The notes under the pieces: generated by a model
Database searches by the model: none
What the model saw: only the letters and a program-made list of their open reading frames with translations
What the model was told of the DNA's origin: nothing
Assembly: GCA_039933015.1 (NCBI GenBank)
Contig: JBDTOX010000087.1
Location: 1 to 64,000, forward strand
Length of the DNA stretch: 64,000 nt
DNA from: JBDTOX01 sp039933015
Lineage (GTDB): Bacteria; Pseudomonadota; Gammaproteobacteria; Burkholderiales; Methylophilaceae
Direction of reading: 5' to 3'
Shown: positions 51,686 through 59,462 of the stretch, piece after piece
How the letters are laid out: each line of letters opens with the position of its first letter
Position numbering within the stretch: position 1 is the first letter of the stretch
Position numbers and translations under genes: made by a program

Positions 51686-52261
51686 TCAGGCTTTCAGATC
51701 AGACAGCGTGTCGATATCAGCCACTATTCCCGGATCATCACACGCCAACGTGTAAACTTCGCTTGCATGGCGCTTGAGTATCGAGCGCGCACCCTCATCG
51801 CCTTGCAAGCTCTCCAGTTCATCACGGAATTTTGCTGCAAAACCAACCGGATGTCCGCGCTGGCTTTGATAAGTCGGGACAACGATGGGCGCACCTGACG
51901 TTAGCGCATTTGCGACAGCCAGAATTGTTGCTGGACGAATAAATGGCATGTCTGCCAAGGCAATCAGCAATCCCTCATCTGCTGCTGCAAAGGCTGAAGA
52001 GTATCGTACAGCGGCGGCAAGGCTGTCCGCCATTTCCCGCTCAAGCGCTCCACAGCTAAAAACCTGCAGACCAGTCGCCATTAATAATTCTGCCAATACA
52101 TGATTTTCAGGCCGCACTATAGCAATAGCGGTTGGCATAGCCTGAATAAGATTCTGCGCAGCGGCTAAACCCATGGGTCGTCCATCGGCCAATGGGTGCA
52201 GCAGTTTATTGTTTTCTCCAAACCTGCGCGAGAAACCTGCTGCCAGAAGGATACCAATCAT
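51686..52261 (-). CDS. mocA: Molybdenum cofactor nucleotidyltransferase, MocA-like
   Basis: NTP-transferase fold protein of 191 aa from the ATG at 52261, just after the MFS stop. The N-terminal nucleotide loop is ILLAAGFSRRFGENNKLL and the metal site LLIALADMPFI (about 100-110); PVGFAAKFRDELESLQGDEGAR is typical of MocA/CoxI proteins. MocA adds CMP to Mo-molybdopterin to form the cytosine dinucleotide cofactor used by xanthine-oxidase-type enzymes. Convergent with the XdhC gene and co-oriented with the MFS gene, so it likely serves the hydroxylase next door. Confidence 0.85.
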   Translation of the reverse strand: MIGILLAAGFSRRFGENNKLLHPLADGRPMGLAAAQNLIQAMPTAIAIVRPENHVLAELLMATGLQVFSCGALEREMADSLAAAVRYSSAFAAADEGLLIALADMPFIRPATILAVANALTSGAPIVVPTYQSQRGHPVGFAAKFRDELESLQGDEGARSILKRHASEVYTLACDDPGIVADIDTLSDLKA

Positions 52262-52274
52262 GGTTATGGCATGA

Positions 52275-53468
52275 TCAGGCGGTTTGCGGCTTATGCCAGA
52301 GCATGCTATTTTTTGCACAGATCCAGCCTAATAACAGATAGCCCGCCATACCCAGCGCCAGCCCAAGAGTACTGTGCCATATCAGCGGAATCAGCAAGCC
52401 CGCAGACACCGTAGCAAGCAGCATCTGCATAAAGGCTTGCGCCGAAGCTGCCGTACCGCGCAAACGTGGCAGCCTATCCAGTGCGGCAATTGACATCACA
52501 GGCAACGCCAATGCCATGCCGACGTTATAGAACGCTATGGGCGCAATATTGATCCATGGGTTAGCGGGTAGCCACAAACAGACTGCAATATTCAACACCG
52601 CCGCACTTGCCATCCATATATAGGCAAAGCGCAGGATATGCTGCTCATCAAAACGCCCTGCGGCATGTCGAGCCAGATAAGAGCCCAGCACCATGCCGCA
52701 GACCGTAGGGATGAACATATAGCCAAACTGGTGTGCGTTCAGGCCCAGATGCTCTATGAGAAACACCGGAGAGGACAGCACATATATAAAAAAACCGGCA
52801 AAGTTGGCGCCAAAAGCCACTACCAGTTTGACGAACTCTATATCGCTGAATGCCTGCCTATAGCCCTTGAGCACCTGATGCGCAGACAGGGGCACACGTT
52901 TCTCGACAGGTACCGTTTCCGGCAGCAGCTTTTGTGCTGCAATGAGCGTCGCTATTGCATACAAAAACAGAAACAGAAAAATCGTCTGCCAGTGGATACC
53001 CAGCAACAGACCTCCGATAATAGGAGCAATTGCGGGCGCCAGCCCAAAAATCATTTGTACCTGGGCCATGACCCGCTGTGCGGCAACACCCTCGAATAGA
53101 TCGCGCACCATGGCCCGTGCGACTACATTGCCCGCCCCTGCTGAAGCACCTTGCACGGCACGGAAAAACCACAATGTTTCGACATTAGGCGCAAAAGCAC
53201 AACCTATGGATGCCAGGGCAAAAATTCCCAGGCCCCAGCGAATGGCGGCTAATCGACCGATGGCATCAGAAAGCGCGCCATGCCATAAGGTCATCAAGGC
53301 ATAAGGCAGCAAATAAGCCGTCAGGCTTTGTTGCAGCTCAAGTGTTGTCCCACCCAGCGCTTTTTCCAGCACAGGAAAAGCCGGCAGATAGGTATCAATG
53401 GCAAACGGCGCTAACGCTGCCAGGCTTGCCAGTACAGCAGAAATGACGATGGGTGATGGTTTCTTCAT
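52275..53468 (-). CDS. MFS transporter, Bcr/CflA family
   Basis: Twelve-helix major facilitator, 397 aa. The DHA1 motif A equivalent lies between TM2 and TM3 (GALSDAIGRLAAIRWG) and motif C-like sequence follows (GLAPAIAPIIGGLLLG). It resembles Bcr/CflA drug exporters, whose substrates include bicyclomycin and sulfonamides; the actual substrate here is unknown. It is followed 13 bases later by mocA on the same strand. The pqq terminator separates it from pqqE upstream, so it must have its own promoter in that short spacer or rely on readthrough. Confidence 0.88.
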   Translation of the reverse strand: MKKPSPIVISAVLASLAALAPFAIDTYLPAFPVLEKALGGTTLELQQSLTAYLLPYALMTLWHGALSDAIGRLAAIRWGLGIFALASIGCAFAPNVETLWFFRAVQGASAGAGNVVARAMVRDLFEGVAAQRVMAQVQMIFGLAPAIAPIIGGLLLGIHWQTIFLFLFLYAIATLIAAQKLLPETVPVEKRVPLSAHQVLKGYRQAFSDIEFVKLVVAFGANFAGFFIYVLSSPVFLIEHLGLNAHQFGYMFIPTVCGMVLGSYLARHAAGRFDEQHILRFAYIWMASAAVLNIAVCLWLPANPWINIAPIAFYNVGMALALPVMSIAALDRLPRLRGTAASAQAFMQMLLATVSAGLLIPLIWHSTLGLALGMAGYLLLGWICAKNSMLWHKPQTA

Positions 53469-53488
53469 CTGACTTGAATGGATACCAA

Positions 53489-53518
53489 ATAAAAAGCGCG
53501 CCAGATATTAGCGCGCTT
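53489..53518 (-). terminator. Intrinsic terminator of the pqq operon
   Basis: AAGCGCGC (53494-53501) pairs with GCGCGCTT (53511-53518) around a 9-base loop. On the minus strand TTTTATTTGG follows. Located 38 bases after the pqqE stop. Confidence 0.8.
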
Positions 53519-53555
53519 GAGTGACTGCATTATATGCGGACTGCTAACGGGAGTA

Positions 53556-54746
53556 CTAGGGCAGCGCGTGAAACTCCTTAACCAGTTCTTTGGCTTCACC
53601 CGCTGCGATCTTGCGTGAATTCCTGTCGTTACGGAAGACGATAGGCTGCGCCTGCAATTGTGGATTCTTGGCATCCTCAATCGCTTTTTCGATGATGTGG
53701 TGATTAGGCGAAAGACTGCATACCGGATCTGCACTTTCAGCATCACCGGAAAGCAGGAAAGCCTGGCACCGGCAGCCGCCCAGGTCTTTCTCTTTTTCCG
53801 GACAGGTGCGGCATGGCTCTTTCATCCAGCTATCGCCACGATATTTGTTGAATGCCGGCGAATCTTTCCAGGCCCATTCCAGACCATGCTCTTTAACATT
53901 AGGGAACGTCATGCCTGGCAGTACCCGGGCGGAATGGCAAGGCAGCACCGTGCCTTCTGCCGTGACTATCATGAAGACCTCACCCCAGCCATTCATGCAC
54001 TTCTTGGGGCGGTCGGAGAAATAATCAGGCACCACGAAATAGATTTTCATCTTATTGCCGATTTTCTCGCGGAAACGATTGGTCACAGCTTCAGCGTGAT
54101 CAATCTGCTCCCTGGTCGGCATTAACTGGCTGCGGTTAATCAGCGACCAGCCGTAATACTGGGTATTGGCCAGCTCCACATAATCGGCACCGAGTGCTTC
54201 CGCCATTTCCAGGATTTCAGCAATATGGCCAATGTTGTAGCGGTGGATTACCACATTGAGCACCATGGGGTAGCCATAGCCCTTGATCATTGCCGCCACC
54301 TTCTTTTTGAGCTCGAAGGTATTGGTATCGGTAATGAAGTTGTTAATCTCCTTGGTAATGTCGTGCATGGAAAGCTGAATATGATCCAGCCCGCCGCGCT
54401 TGAATTCGGCAATACGCTTTTCGGTCAGGCCAACGCCGGATGTGATCAGGTTGCTGTAATAACCGAGTTGCCCAGCCTCACCCACCAGGTCTTCAATGTC
54501 GTCACGCAACAACGGCTCACCGCCTGACAGCCCGAGTTGCAGAGCACCAAGCTTGCGGGCGTCACGCAATACCTGCAGCCACTGTTCCGTGGTTAGCTCA
54601 TTTTTCGTATAACTATCGTAATCCGTTGGGTTATAGCAAAACGCGCAATGCAACGGACAGCGATAAGTCACCTCCGCCAGCAGCCATAATGGCTGGGTAT
54701 GAGTCTTGGAGGCAGCGACGCCATTATTACTGATGGTCTGGGTCAT
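53556..54746 (-). CDS. pqqE: PQQ synthesis radical SAM enzyme
   Basis: Radical-SAM enzyme that crosslinks the Glu and Tyr side chains of PqqA, the first step of pyrroloquinoline quinone synthesis; needs PqqD. 396 aa. The SAM cluster motif is CPLHCAFC (Cys30, 34, 37). GLSGGEPLLR and the C-terminal SPASM cluster region CRTCPEKEKDLGGCRCQAF through a late cysteine are intact. Last gene of pqqABCDE; 21 bases after pqqD. PQQ is the cofactor of periplasmic methanol dehydrogenases. Confidence 0.96.
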   Translation of the reverse strand: MTQTISNNGVAASKTHTQPLWLLAEVTYRCPLHCAFCYNPTDYDSYTKNELTTEQWLQVLRDARKLGALQLGLSGGEPLLRDDIEDLVGEAGQLGYYSNLITSGVGLTEKRIAEFKRGGLDHIQLSMHDITKEINNFITDTNTFELKKKVAAMIKGYGYPMVLNVVIHRYNIGHIAEILEMAEALGADYVELANTQYYGWSLINRSQLMPTREQIDHAEAVTNRFREKIGNKMKIYFVVPDYFSDRPKKCMNGWGEVFMIVTAEGTVLPCHSARVLPGMTFPNVKEHGLEWAWKDSPAFNKYRGDSWMKEPCRTCPEKEKDLGGCRCQAFLLSGDAESADPVCSLSPNHHIIEKAIEDAKNPQLQAQPIVFRNDRNSRKIAAGEAKELVKEFHALP

Positions 54747-54767
54747 GTTGATTCCAATTCATATCGT

Positions 54768-55085
54768 TTAGCTACGTTTTTCTATCCATGCCTTTTCCTG
54801 CGCCAGATCAAGCATGGCAAGCACATCTGATTTCAAATCAGGCGCGCCTGGAAATGTGGCTTCTAATTCTTGGACAATATCGCCGACAGTTCTACTGCCA
54901 TCGACACGCTTAATCACTTCGCCAGCGCCGCCATTGAGCTTGACCATGCCTTCAGGGAACAGCAGCACATAGCACTGTTGCGCATCTTCCCACTGAAAGC
55001 GGTAATGACGCGCGAGGGCATAAATATCAGTAAAGCTGACATTTGAATTAGATGGCATATCAGCGGGGTTGACGGAGGTAGTCAC
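54768..55085 (-). CDS. pqqD: PQQ synthesis peptide chaperone
   Basis: Binds the PqqA precursor and presents it to PqqE. Small winged-helix protein; conserved core YVLLFPEGMVKLNGGAGEVIKRVDG and IVQELEATFPGAPDLKSDVLAML (quoted in part). The start is debatable. GTG at 55085 has AAAGG 9 bases upstream and gives 105 aa, overlapping pqqC. ATG at 55058, one base after the pqqC stop, gives 96 aa and would rely on coupling. I list the GTG. Not fused to pqqC as in some methylotrophs. Confidence 0.9.
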   Translation of the reverse strand: MTTSVNPADMPSNSNVSFTDIYALARHYRFQWEDAQQCYVLLFPEGMVKLNGGAGEVIKRVDGSRTVGDIVQELEATFPGAPDLKSDVLAMLDLAQEKAWIEKRS

Positions 55086-55806
55086 GGTTTTCAACCTTTA
55101 TATCTGTACAAGCGAGCATGATGGAGTCAGCAATGACCCATAGTACATCCAGCTTGAATTGGAGTATGTCGAGCGCCTTTTCCTGCATTTCACGGGACTG
55201 GCTGAAATAATCCAGCGTTACCGCCAAGCCTTGTTCTACATCGCGGCGGGCTTCCGTGAGACGCTTTTTGAAATAGACCAGGCCCTCTTCCTTGATCCAG
55301 GGATACATGCCTGGCCAGGAGCTGATGCGCTGCTGATGGATGTGCGGGGCAAAAAGCTCCGTCAGAGAAGAACATACCGACTCTTGCCATGGGCGTTGAC
55401 GTGCAAAGTTAATGTAGGCATCAACCGCAAAACGTACACCTGGGCTCACAAACTTCAGCGAAGTAACATCCTCGCGGCTCAGGTCAACGGCATGGCCCAG
55501 CTGTATCCATGCTTCAATGCCTCCTACGCTCTTATCATCGCCATCATGGTCGATGATGCGTTGTATCCAGCCCTTGCGGATTTCCTTATCCGAGCAGTTC
55601 GACATAATCGCCGCATCTTTTTGCGGGATAGCAATCTGGTAATAAAAACGATTGGCCACCCAGCATTGCAACTGCGCTTTGCTCAGTTTGCCTTCATACA
55701 TCATCACATGGAAAGGATGGTAAATATGATAGCCCTTGCCCTTTTCGCGCAGCTTCTCTTCAAACTCTTCACGCGTCCACGGGCTTCTGATACTAGGTGC
55801 GTTCAT
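55060..55806 (-). CDS. pqqC: Pyrroloquinoline-quinone synthase
   Basis: Cofactorless oxidase for the final ring closure and eight-electron oxidation to PQQ. All-helical, 248 aa, standard length. Conserved features include YHIYHPFHVMMYEGKLSKAQLQCWVANRFYYQIAIPQKDAAIMSNC at the N-terminal side (quoted as landmarks YHIYHPF and NRFYYQ), IDHDGD, and the SWPGMYPWIKEEGLVYF region. RBS-like GGAGAAAG precedes the ATG. It is 11 bases downstream of pqqB and overlaps the pqqD start. Confidence 0.96.
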   Translation of the reverse strand: MNAPSIRSPWTREEFEEKLREKGKGYHIYHPFHVMMYEGKLSKAQLQCWVANRFYYQIAIPQKDAAIMSNCSDKEIRKGWIQRIIDHDGDDKSVGGIEAWIQLGHAVDLSREDVTSLKFVSPGVRFAVDAYINFARQRPWQESVCSSLTELFAPHIHQQRISSWPGMYPWIKEEGLVYFKKRLTEARRDVEQGLAVTLDYFSQSREMQEKALDILQFKLDVLWVIADSIMLACTDIKVENRDYLRQPR

Positions 55807-55817
55807 TTCTTTCTCCG

Positions 55818-56735
55818 TTACAGGATGATATCCATGCCGTCGTAGGCGACCTCTATGCCATGGCGATCCAGCTCGGCACGCTCACTTGAATCTTCTCTTA
55901 AAATCGGGTTGGTGTTATTAATATGAATCAACACACGGCGTGCCCTGGGGTACCGATCCAACACATCTATCATGCCGCCCGCTCCGGATTGCGGATTGTG
56001 GCCAATATCACGGGCCTTTCTGGTCATCAAGCCCATATCGATCATTTCTGTATCGGTCCAGAAAGTACCATCAACCATGATGCAATCGGCCTGCTCAAAC
56101 AATGGCGGCAGATGCGGTTCTATCTCGCCCAAACCTGGGGCATAAAAGACCTTTTTGCCGTTTTTGGTATCTTCAATCAGCACACCTATGGTATCCCCGG
56201 GGTGCGGATCATGGCGGTGCGGTGAATACGGAGGCGCCGCACTTTTTAGCGCTACGGCGGTGAAACGCAAATTGGCAGCTCCCGGAATTTCAAATGCGGT
56301 CTTGCCATCAATCGGTACATCATGGCGGTTAATGCCACAGTAATGTCCGAGAATATTAAATAACGGATTACCGGTGGTCAGATCCTGATACACCATATCG
56401 GTACAGTAAATCTCGCGCTTGACAGTGCCTTCGCGCAACATCAGCAACCCTGTGGTATGGTCGATCTGCGCATCAATCAAGACGATGCCGACAATACCGC
56501 TATCGCGAATCGAACGGCCTGGCTGCAAGGGTGCAAAGTCCTGTATCTGCTGCAACACATCAGGCGATGCATTGAACAATACCCAGTTAATACCATCTGC
56601 GCTCACACAAATAGAAGACTGTGTGCGTTTTGTGGCCTTGATAGTGCCCTTTCTCAATCCATCACAATTCTGGCAATTGCAATTCCACTGAGGAAAACCT
56701 CCGCCCGCTCCTGCGCCTAAAACATGAATGTGCAT
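55818..56735 (-). CDS. pqqB: PQQ synthesis hydroxylase-like metallo-beta-lactamase-fold protein
   Basis: Metallo-beta-lactamase fold enzyme proposed to hydroxylate the tyrosine-derived part of the PQQ precursor. 305 aa: LGAGAGGGFPQWNCNCQNCDG at the N-terminus (CxCxxC zinc site), DAQIDHTTGLLMLREG, and the C-terminal HINNTNPILRED. It lies downstream of pqqA beyond a strong hairpin, so it should be expressed less than pqqA. Confidence 0.95.
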   Translation of the reverse strand: MHIHVLGAGAGGGFPQWNCNCQNCDGLRKGTIKATKRTQSSICVSADGINWVLFNASPDVLQQIQDFAPLQPGRSIRDSGIVGIVLIDAQIDHTTGLLMLREGTVKREIYCTDMVYQDLTTGNPLFNILGHYCGINRHDVPIDGKTAFEIPGAANLRFTAVALKSAAPPYSPHRHDPHPGDTIGVLIEDTKNGKKVFYAPGLGEIEPHLPPLFEQADCIMVDGTFWTDTEMIDMGLMTRKARDIGHNPQSGAGGMIDVLDRYPRARRVLIHINNTNPILREDSSERAELDRHGIEVAYDGMDIIL

Positions 56736-56748
56736 GAAAACTCTCTAT

Positions 56749-56802
56749 CAAAAAATAATTATAGGGTGGTAATCGGGTCAACACACCCGTTAAGCCACCC
56801 TA
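56749..56802 (-). terminator. Hairpin/attenuator between pqqA and pqqB
   Basis: TAGGGTGG (56762-56769) pairs with CCACCCTA (56795-56802), and inside it CGGGT with ACCCG. On the minus strand a run TTATTTTTTG follows within a few bases. Partial termination here would yield abundant short pqqA RNA and less pqqBCDE RNA, as described for other methylotroph pqq loci. Confidence 0.65.
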
Positions 56803-56878
56803 CGATTATACTGGGCCACCTAAGGCAACCCGGCCATTTGCAAGTTAGCGATTGGCTATTTTGCAAAAATGTAATCGA

Positions 56879-56950
56879 TTAACGATTGCATACATACATG
56901 GTGACTTCAAAACCGAAACGCATTTCAGTAACTTCTGGCTTGGTCCACAT
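56879..56950 (-). CDS. pqqA: PQQ precursor peptide PqqA (23 aa)
   Basis: Ribosomally made substrate from which PQQ is built. The 23-residue peptide starts MWTKPEVTEMRFGFE. The crosslinked residues are visible with the invariant spacing: Glu15 and Tyr19 in EVTMY. The ATG at 56950 has AAGGAG 8 bases upstream. It is the first gene of pqqABCDE, 143 bases before pqqB. Confidence 0.95.
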   Translation of the reverse strand: MWTKPEVTEMRFGFEVTMYVCNR

Positions 56951-56984
56951 GGTCAATCTCCTTAAAAGTTTGATTTAGTTCTAC

Positions 56985-57012
56985 GTCATAGACATCTAAA
57001 TTGGAGGTTCAA
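56985..57012 (-). promoter_or_regulatory. Candidate pqqA promoter
   Basis: Minus-strand TTGAAC (57012-57007), 16-base spacer and TATGAC (56990-56985) lie 35 bases before the pqqA start. Confidence 0.4.
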
Positions 57013-57021
57013 ATTTCTGCG

Positions 57022-57032
57022 GCGTAATACGC
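57022..57032. promoter_or_regulatory. Palindrome GCGTAATACGC upstream of pqqA
   Basis: 5-bp half-sites around one central base, ten bases upstream of the predicted -35. Its core CGTAATACG is the complement of the core found upstream of fhcB (24401-24409). Confidence 0.35.
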
Positions 57033-57140
57033 ATTCTCCGCGCCGGGCCTTGCTTGCAACAGTGCAAAAATCTGGAAACTCACCTCATGATTTTCATTAT
57101 CAAAACCTCATGAGTAGAGCCTTTCGGCCTTTCCAAGGAC

Positions 57141-57182
57141 AAATAAAAAAGGCGTCCACTTGATTACCCAGTGGGACGCCTT
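57141..57182 (-). terminator. Intrinsic terminator downstream of aroF
   Basis: AAGGCGTCC (57149-57157) pairs with GGACGCCTT (57174-57182). On the minus strand it is followed by TTTTATTTG. Located 34 bases after the aroF stop; it separates the aromatic genes from pqqA. Confidence 0.8.
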
Positions 57183-57216
57183 ATTACGGCTTTTCTCGCC
57201 GTGTGAGCCTGGTTAT

Positions 57217-58236
57217 TTAGGCAATCTCACGCCCAATCACCTGCGCAATACCGCGCAGCTCTCCCATCAACTTAATCAGCTCTTGCGGATCCAATGCCTG
57301 ATCAGCATCACACCAGGCCTCACACGGGTTGGGGTGCATTTCTATCAGCAAGCCATCGGCCCCGGCGGCTACCGCAGCACGCGACAATGCCGCCACCATC
57401 CAGGCTTTACCGCCCGCGTGAGATGGATCAACAATTACCGGCAAGTGCGTCTCTTTTTTAAGCACCGGGATCGCCGTTACATCCAGCACATTTCTGTAAT
57501 AGGTTTCAAAAGTACGAATACCGCGTTCACAGAAAATAATATTATGGTTGCCGCCGGCAGCAATGTATTCAGCCGCCATCAGCCATTCAGAAATGGTAGC
57601 CGACATGCCTCGCTTAAGGATGACAGGGACATTCACTCTACCTACTTCCTTCAACAGGTCAAAATTCTGCATATTGCGCGTACCAATCTGGATCACTTCA
57701 ACACCATACTTCAGGAAAGTATCCAGCTGACGCACGTCCATGAGCTCCGTTACGATAGGCAGGCCATACTTGTCAGCCGCCTTGCGGAAGATACCCAGCC
57801 CTTCCACCCCAGCACCCTGGAAAGTATAGGGGCTGGTGCGTGGCTTGAACGCACCGCCGCGCATCAAACGCACCCCCGCAGCTTTAACTGCCTGCGCGGA
57901 CAGATCCATTTGCTCCGGTGTTTCTACTGAGCAAGGGCCAGAAATAATCTGTATCTGCCTACCGCCCAGAGGCACCCCCTTAATATCAATAACGGTGTCT
58001 GCTTTGTGTAATTCGCGCGCAACTATCTTGTATGGTTTAACAATATGCATGGCTTGCTCGACGCCGGGCAGAATCTCCATCAGTTCCTGGTCCAGCTTGC
58101 GCTCGTCGCCTATAGCACCGATGACCGTGCGTTCTGTGCCGCGCGAAATATTGACGTCCAGACCTTGTTCCTTGATTTTTTTGACCACTACATCGATTTG
58201 CGCCTCGGTGGCTTCGTTGTTCATTACGATAATCAT
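57217..58236 (-). CDS. aroF: 3-deoxy-7-phosphoheptulonate (DAHP) synthase
   Basis: First enzyme of the shikimate pathway, condensing PEP and erythrose 4-phosphate. 339 aa of the type I-beta form: an N-terminal ferredoxin-like regulatory domain (about 1-65, MIIVMNNEATEAQIDVVVKKI) precedes the barrel with ISGPCSVETPEQM, MRGGAFKPRTSPYTFQG and VIVDPSHAGGKAWM. Its ATG overlaps the hisC stop by four bases. This DAHP synthase form is usually fed back by Tyr/Phe through the N-terminal domain; that is family knowledge. Confidence 0.94.
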   Translation of the reverse strand: MIIVMNNEATEAQIDVVVKKIKEQGLDVNISRGTERTVIGAIGDERKLDQELMEILPGVEQAMHIVKPYKIVARELHKADTVIDIKGVPLGGRQIQIISGPCSVETPEQMDLSAQAVKAAGVRLMRGGAFKPRTSPYTFQGAGVEGLGIFRKAADKYGLPIVTELMDVRQLDTFLKYGVEVIQIGTRNMQNFDLLKEVGRVNVPVILKRGMSATISEWLMAAEYIAAGGNHNIIFCERGIRTFETYYRNVLDVTAIPVLKKETHLPVIVDPSHAGGKAWMVAALSRAAVAAGADGLLIEMHPNPCEAWCDADQALDPQELIKLMGELRGIAQVIGREIA

Positions 58237-59357
58237 TCTTTATCCTTCAAATTCTGTTCTGGCAAAATCTTTTCCAGCACTTCCAAAAAGCGGGCATTTT
58301 CAGCGTAGAGGCCTATGCTCACCCGCAAATAATCCGGCATTTCATAACTGGCTACAGGCCGGACAATCACACCATGTTCGAGTAAACGGCGGTACATGGC
58401 CGTGGCGCCACCTATACGGAAACTGACAAAGTTGCCAAACGAAGGAATGAACTCCAACCCCAAACTCGTAAGCCCGCGTGTGATCTGCAGCATGCCAGCC
58501 TGATTCAAGGCATAGCTGCGTGCTACAAACGCCTCGTCTGCCAATGAGGCCACGGCAGCGGCCTGAGCCACACTATTGACATTAAATGGCTGGCGCACAC
58601 GGTTCATAATGTCAGCCACTTCTGCTGTAGCCATGCCAAACCCAATACGCAAGCCCGCCAGGCCATAAGCCTTGGAAAAGGTGCGTGAGACAATCAGGTT
58701 CTTGAATTCGTCCAGCCAGCGTATGCTCTCTGATTTGAGATTATCCGGCAGATACTCATCATAAGCTTCGTCCAGCACCACTAGTACATGCTCTGGCAAC
58801 TGGCGCAGAAAACCTAGCAACGCTTCTTTATTTATCAATGTGCCCGTAGGATTGTTCGGATTGGCGATAAACACCATACGCGTACTGGAATTAACTGCCG
58901 CCAGCATCGCGCTCAAATCATGGCCAAAATCCTTTGCTGGAACTACAACACCGGTAGCGCCTGATGCCTGGGTTGCTAAGGCATACACGGCAAAAGCATG
59001 TTGTGAATATATCGCCTCCACACCTGGTGCTAAAAAAGCGCGCGCGGCCAATTCCAGAATATCGTTGGAGCCATTGCCAAAAACCAGTTGCTCGGGACTT
59101 AAGCCAAACTTGGTGCCAACGGCATCGCGCAGGGCAAAGCTGTTGCCGTCAGGATAACGCGCAACATCGGCTAAGGCGACGTGCATAGCCTCTTCCGCCT
59201 TTGGGCTAATACCGAGTGGATTCTCATTGGATGCCAGCTTAATAATTTGCTCTGGCTGCAAGCCCATCTCTCTCGCCAGTTCGGCAATTGGCTTGCCTGG
59301 CTGATACGGTGCAATTGAGCGAATGTAGGACGGTGCAAGATTGCACAGTCTAGTCAC
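58233..59357 (-). CDS. hisC: Histidinol-phosphate aminotransferase (aromatic-cluster HisC)
   Basis: PLP aminotransferase of fold type I, 374 aa. Landmarks are KLASNENPLGISPKAEEAM near residue 40, NPNNPTGTLI, DEAYDEY, and the Schiff-base lysine in SRTFSKAYGLAGLRIGF. HisC paralogues in aromatic operons between pheA and aroF/tyrA also transaminate phenylpyruvate or prephenate, so it may serve phenylalanine/tyrosine synthesis as well as histidine. Coupled to aroF by ATGA overlap. A terminator of the upstream diguanylate cyclase gene lies just before it. Confidence 0.92.
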   Translation of the reverse strand: MTRLCNLAPSYIRSIAPYQPGKPIAELAREMGLQPEQIIKLASNENPLGISPKAEEAMHVALADVARYPDGNSFALRDAVGTKFGLSPEQLVFGNGSNDILELAARAFLAPGVEAIYSQHAFAVYALATQASGATGVVVPAKDFGHDLSAMLAAVNSSTRMVFIANPNNPTGTLINKEALLGFLRQLPEHVLVVLDEAYDEYLPDNLKSESIRWLDEFKNLIVSRTFSKAYGLAGLRIGFGMATAEVADIMNRVRQPFNVNSVAQAAAVASLADEAFVARSYALNQAGMLQITRGLTSLGLEFIPSFGNFVSFRIGGATAMYRRLLEHGVIVRPVASYEMPDYLRVSIGLYAENARFLEVLEKILPEQNLKDKE

Positions 59358-59394
59358 GATATAACCTCTGCAATATGGATTAAATTAATCAATA

Positions 59395-59420
59395 CAATAA
59401 AAAATGCGGCTTGCGCCGCA
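59395..59420 (-). terminator. Intrinsic terminator after the diguanylate cyclase gene
   Basis: TGCGGC (59405-59410), loop TTGC, GCCGCA (59415-59420). On the minus strand TTTTTTATTG follows. It lies between the GGDEF gene and hisC. Confidence 0.75.
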
Positions 59421-59462
59421 GAAATATTATCTTTATCCAATTCTACCACTAAGTGCGGTGGC

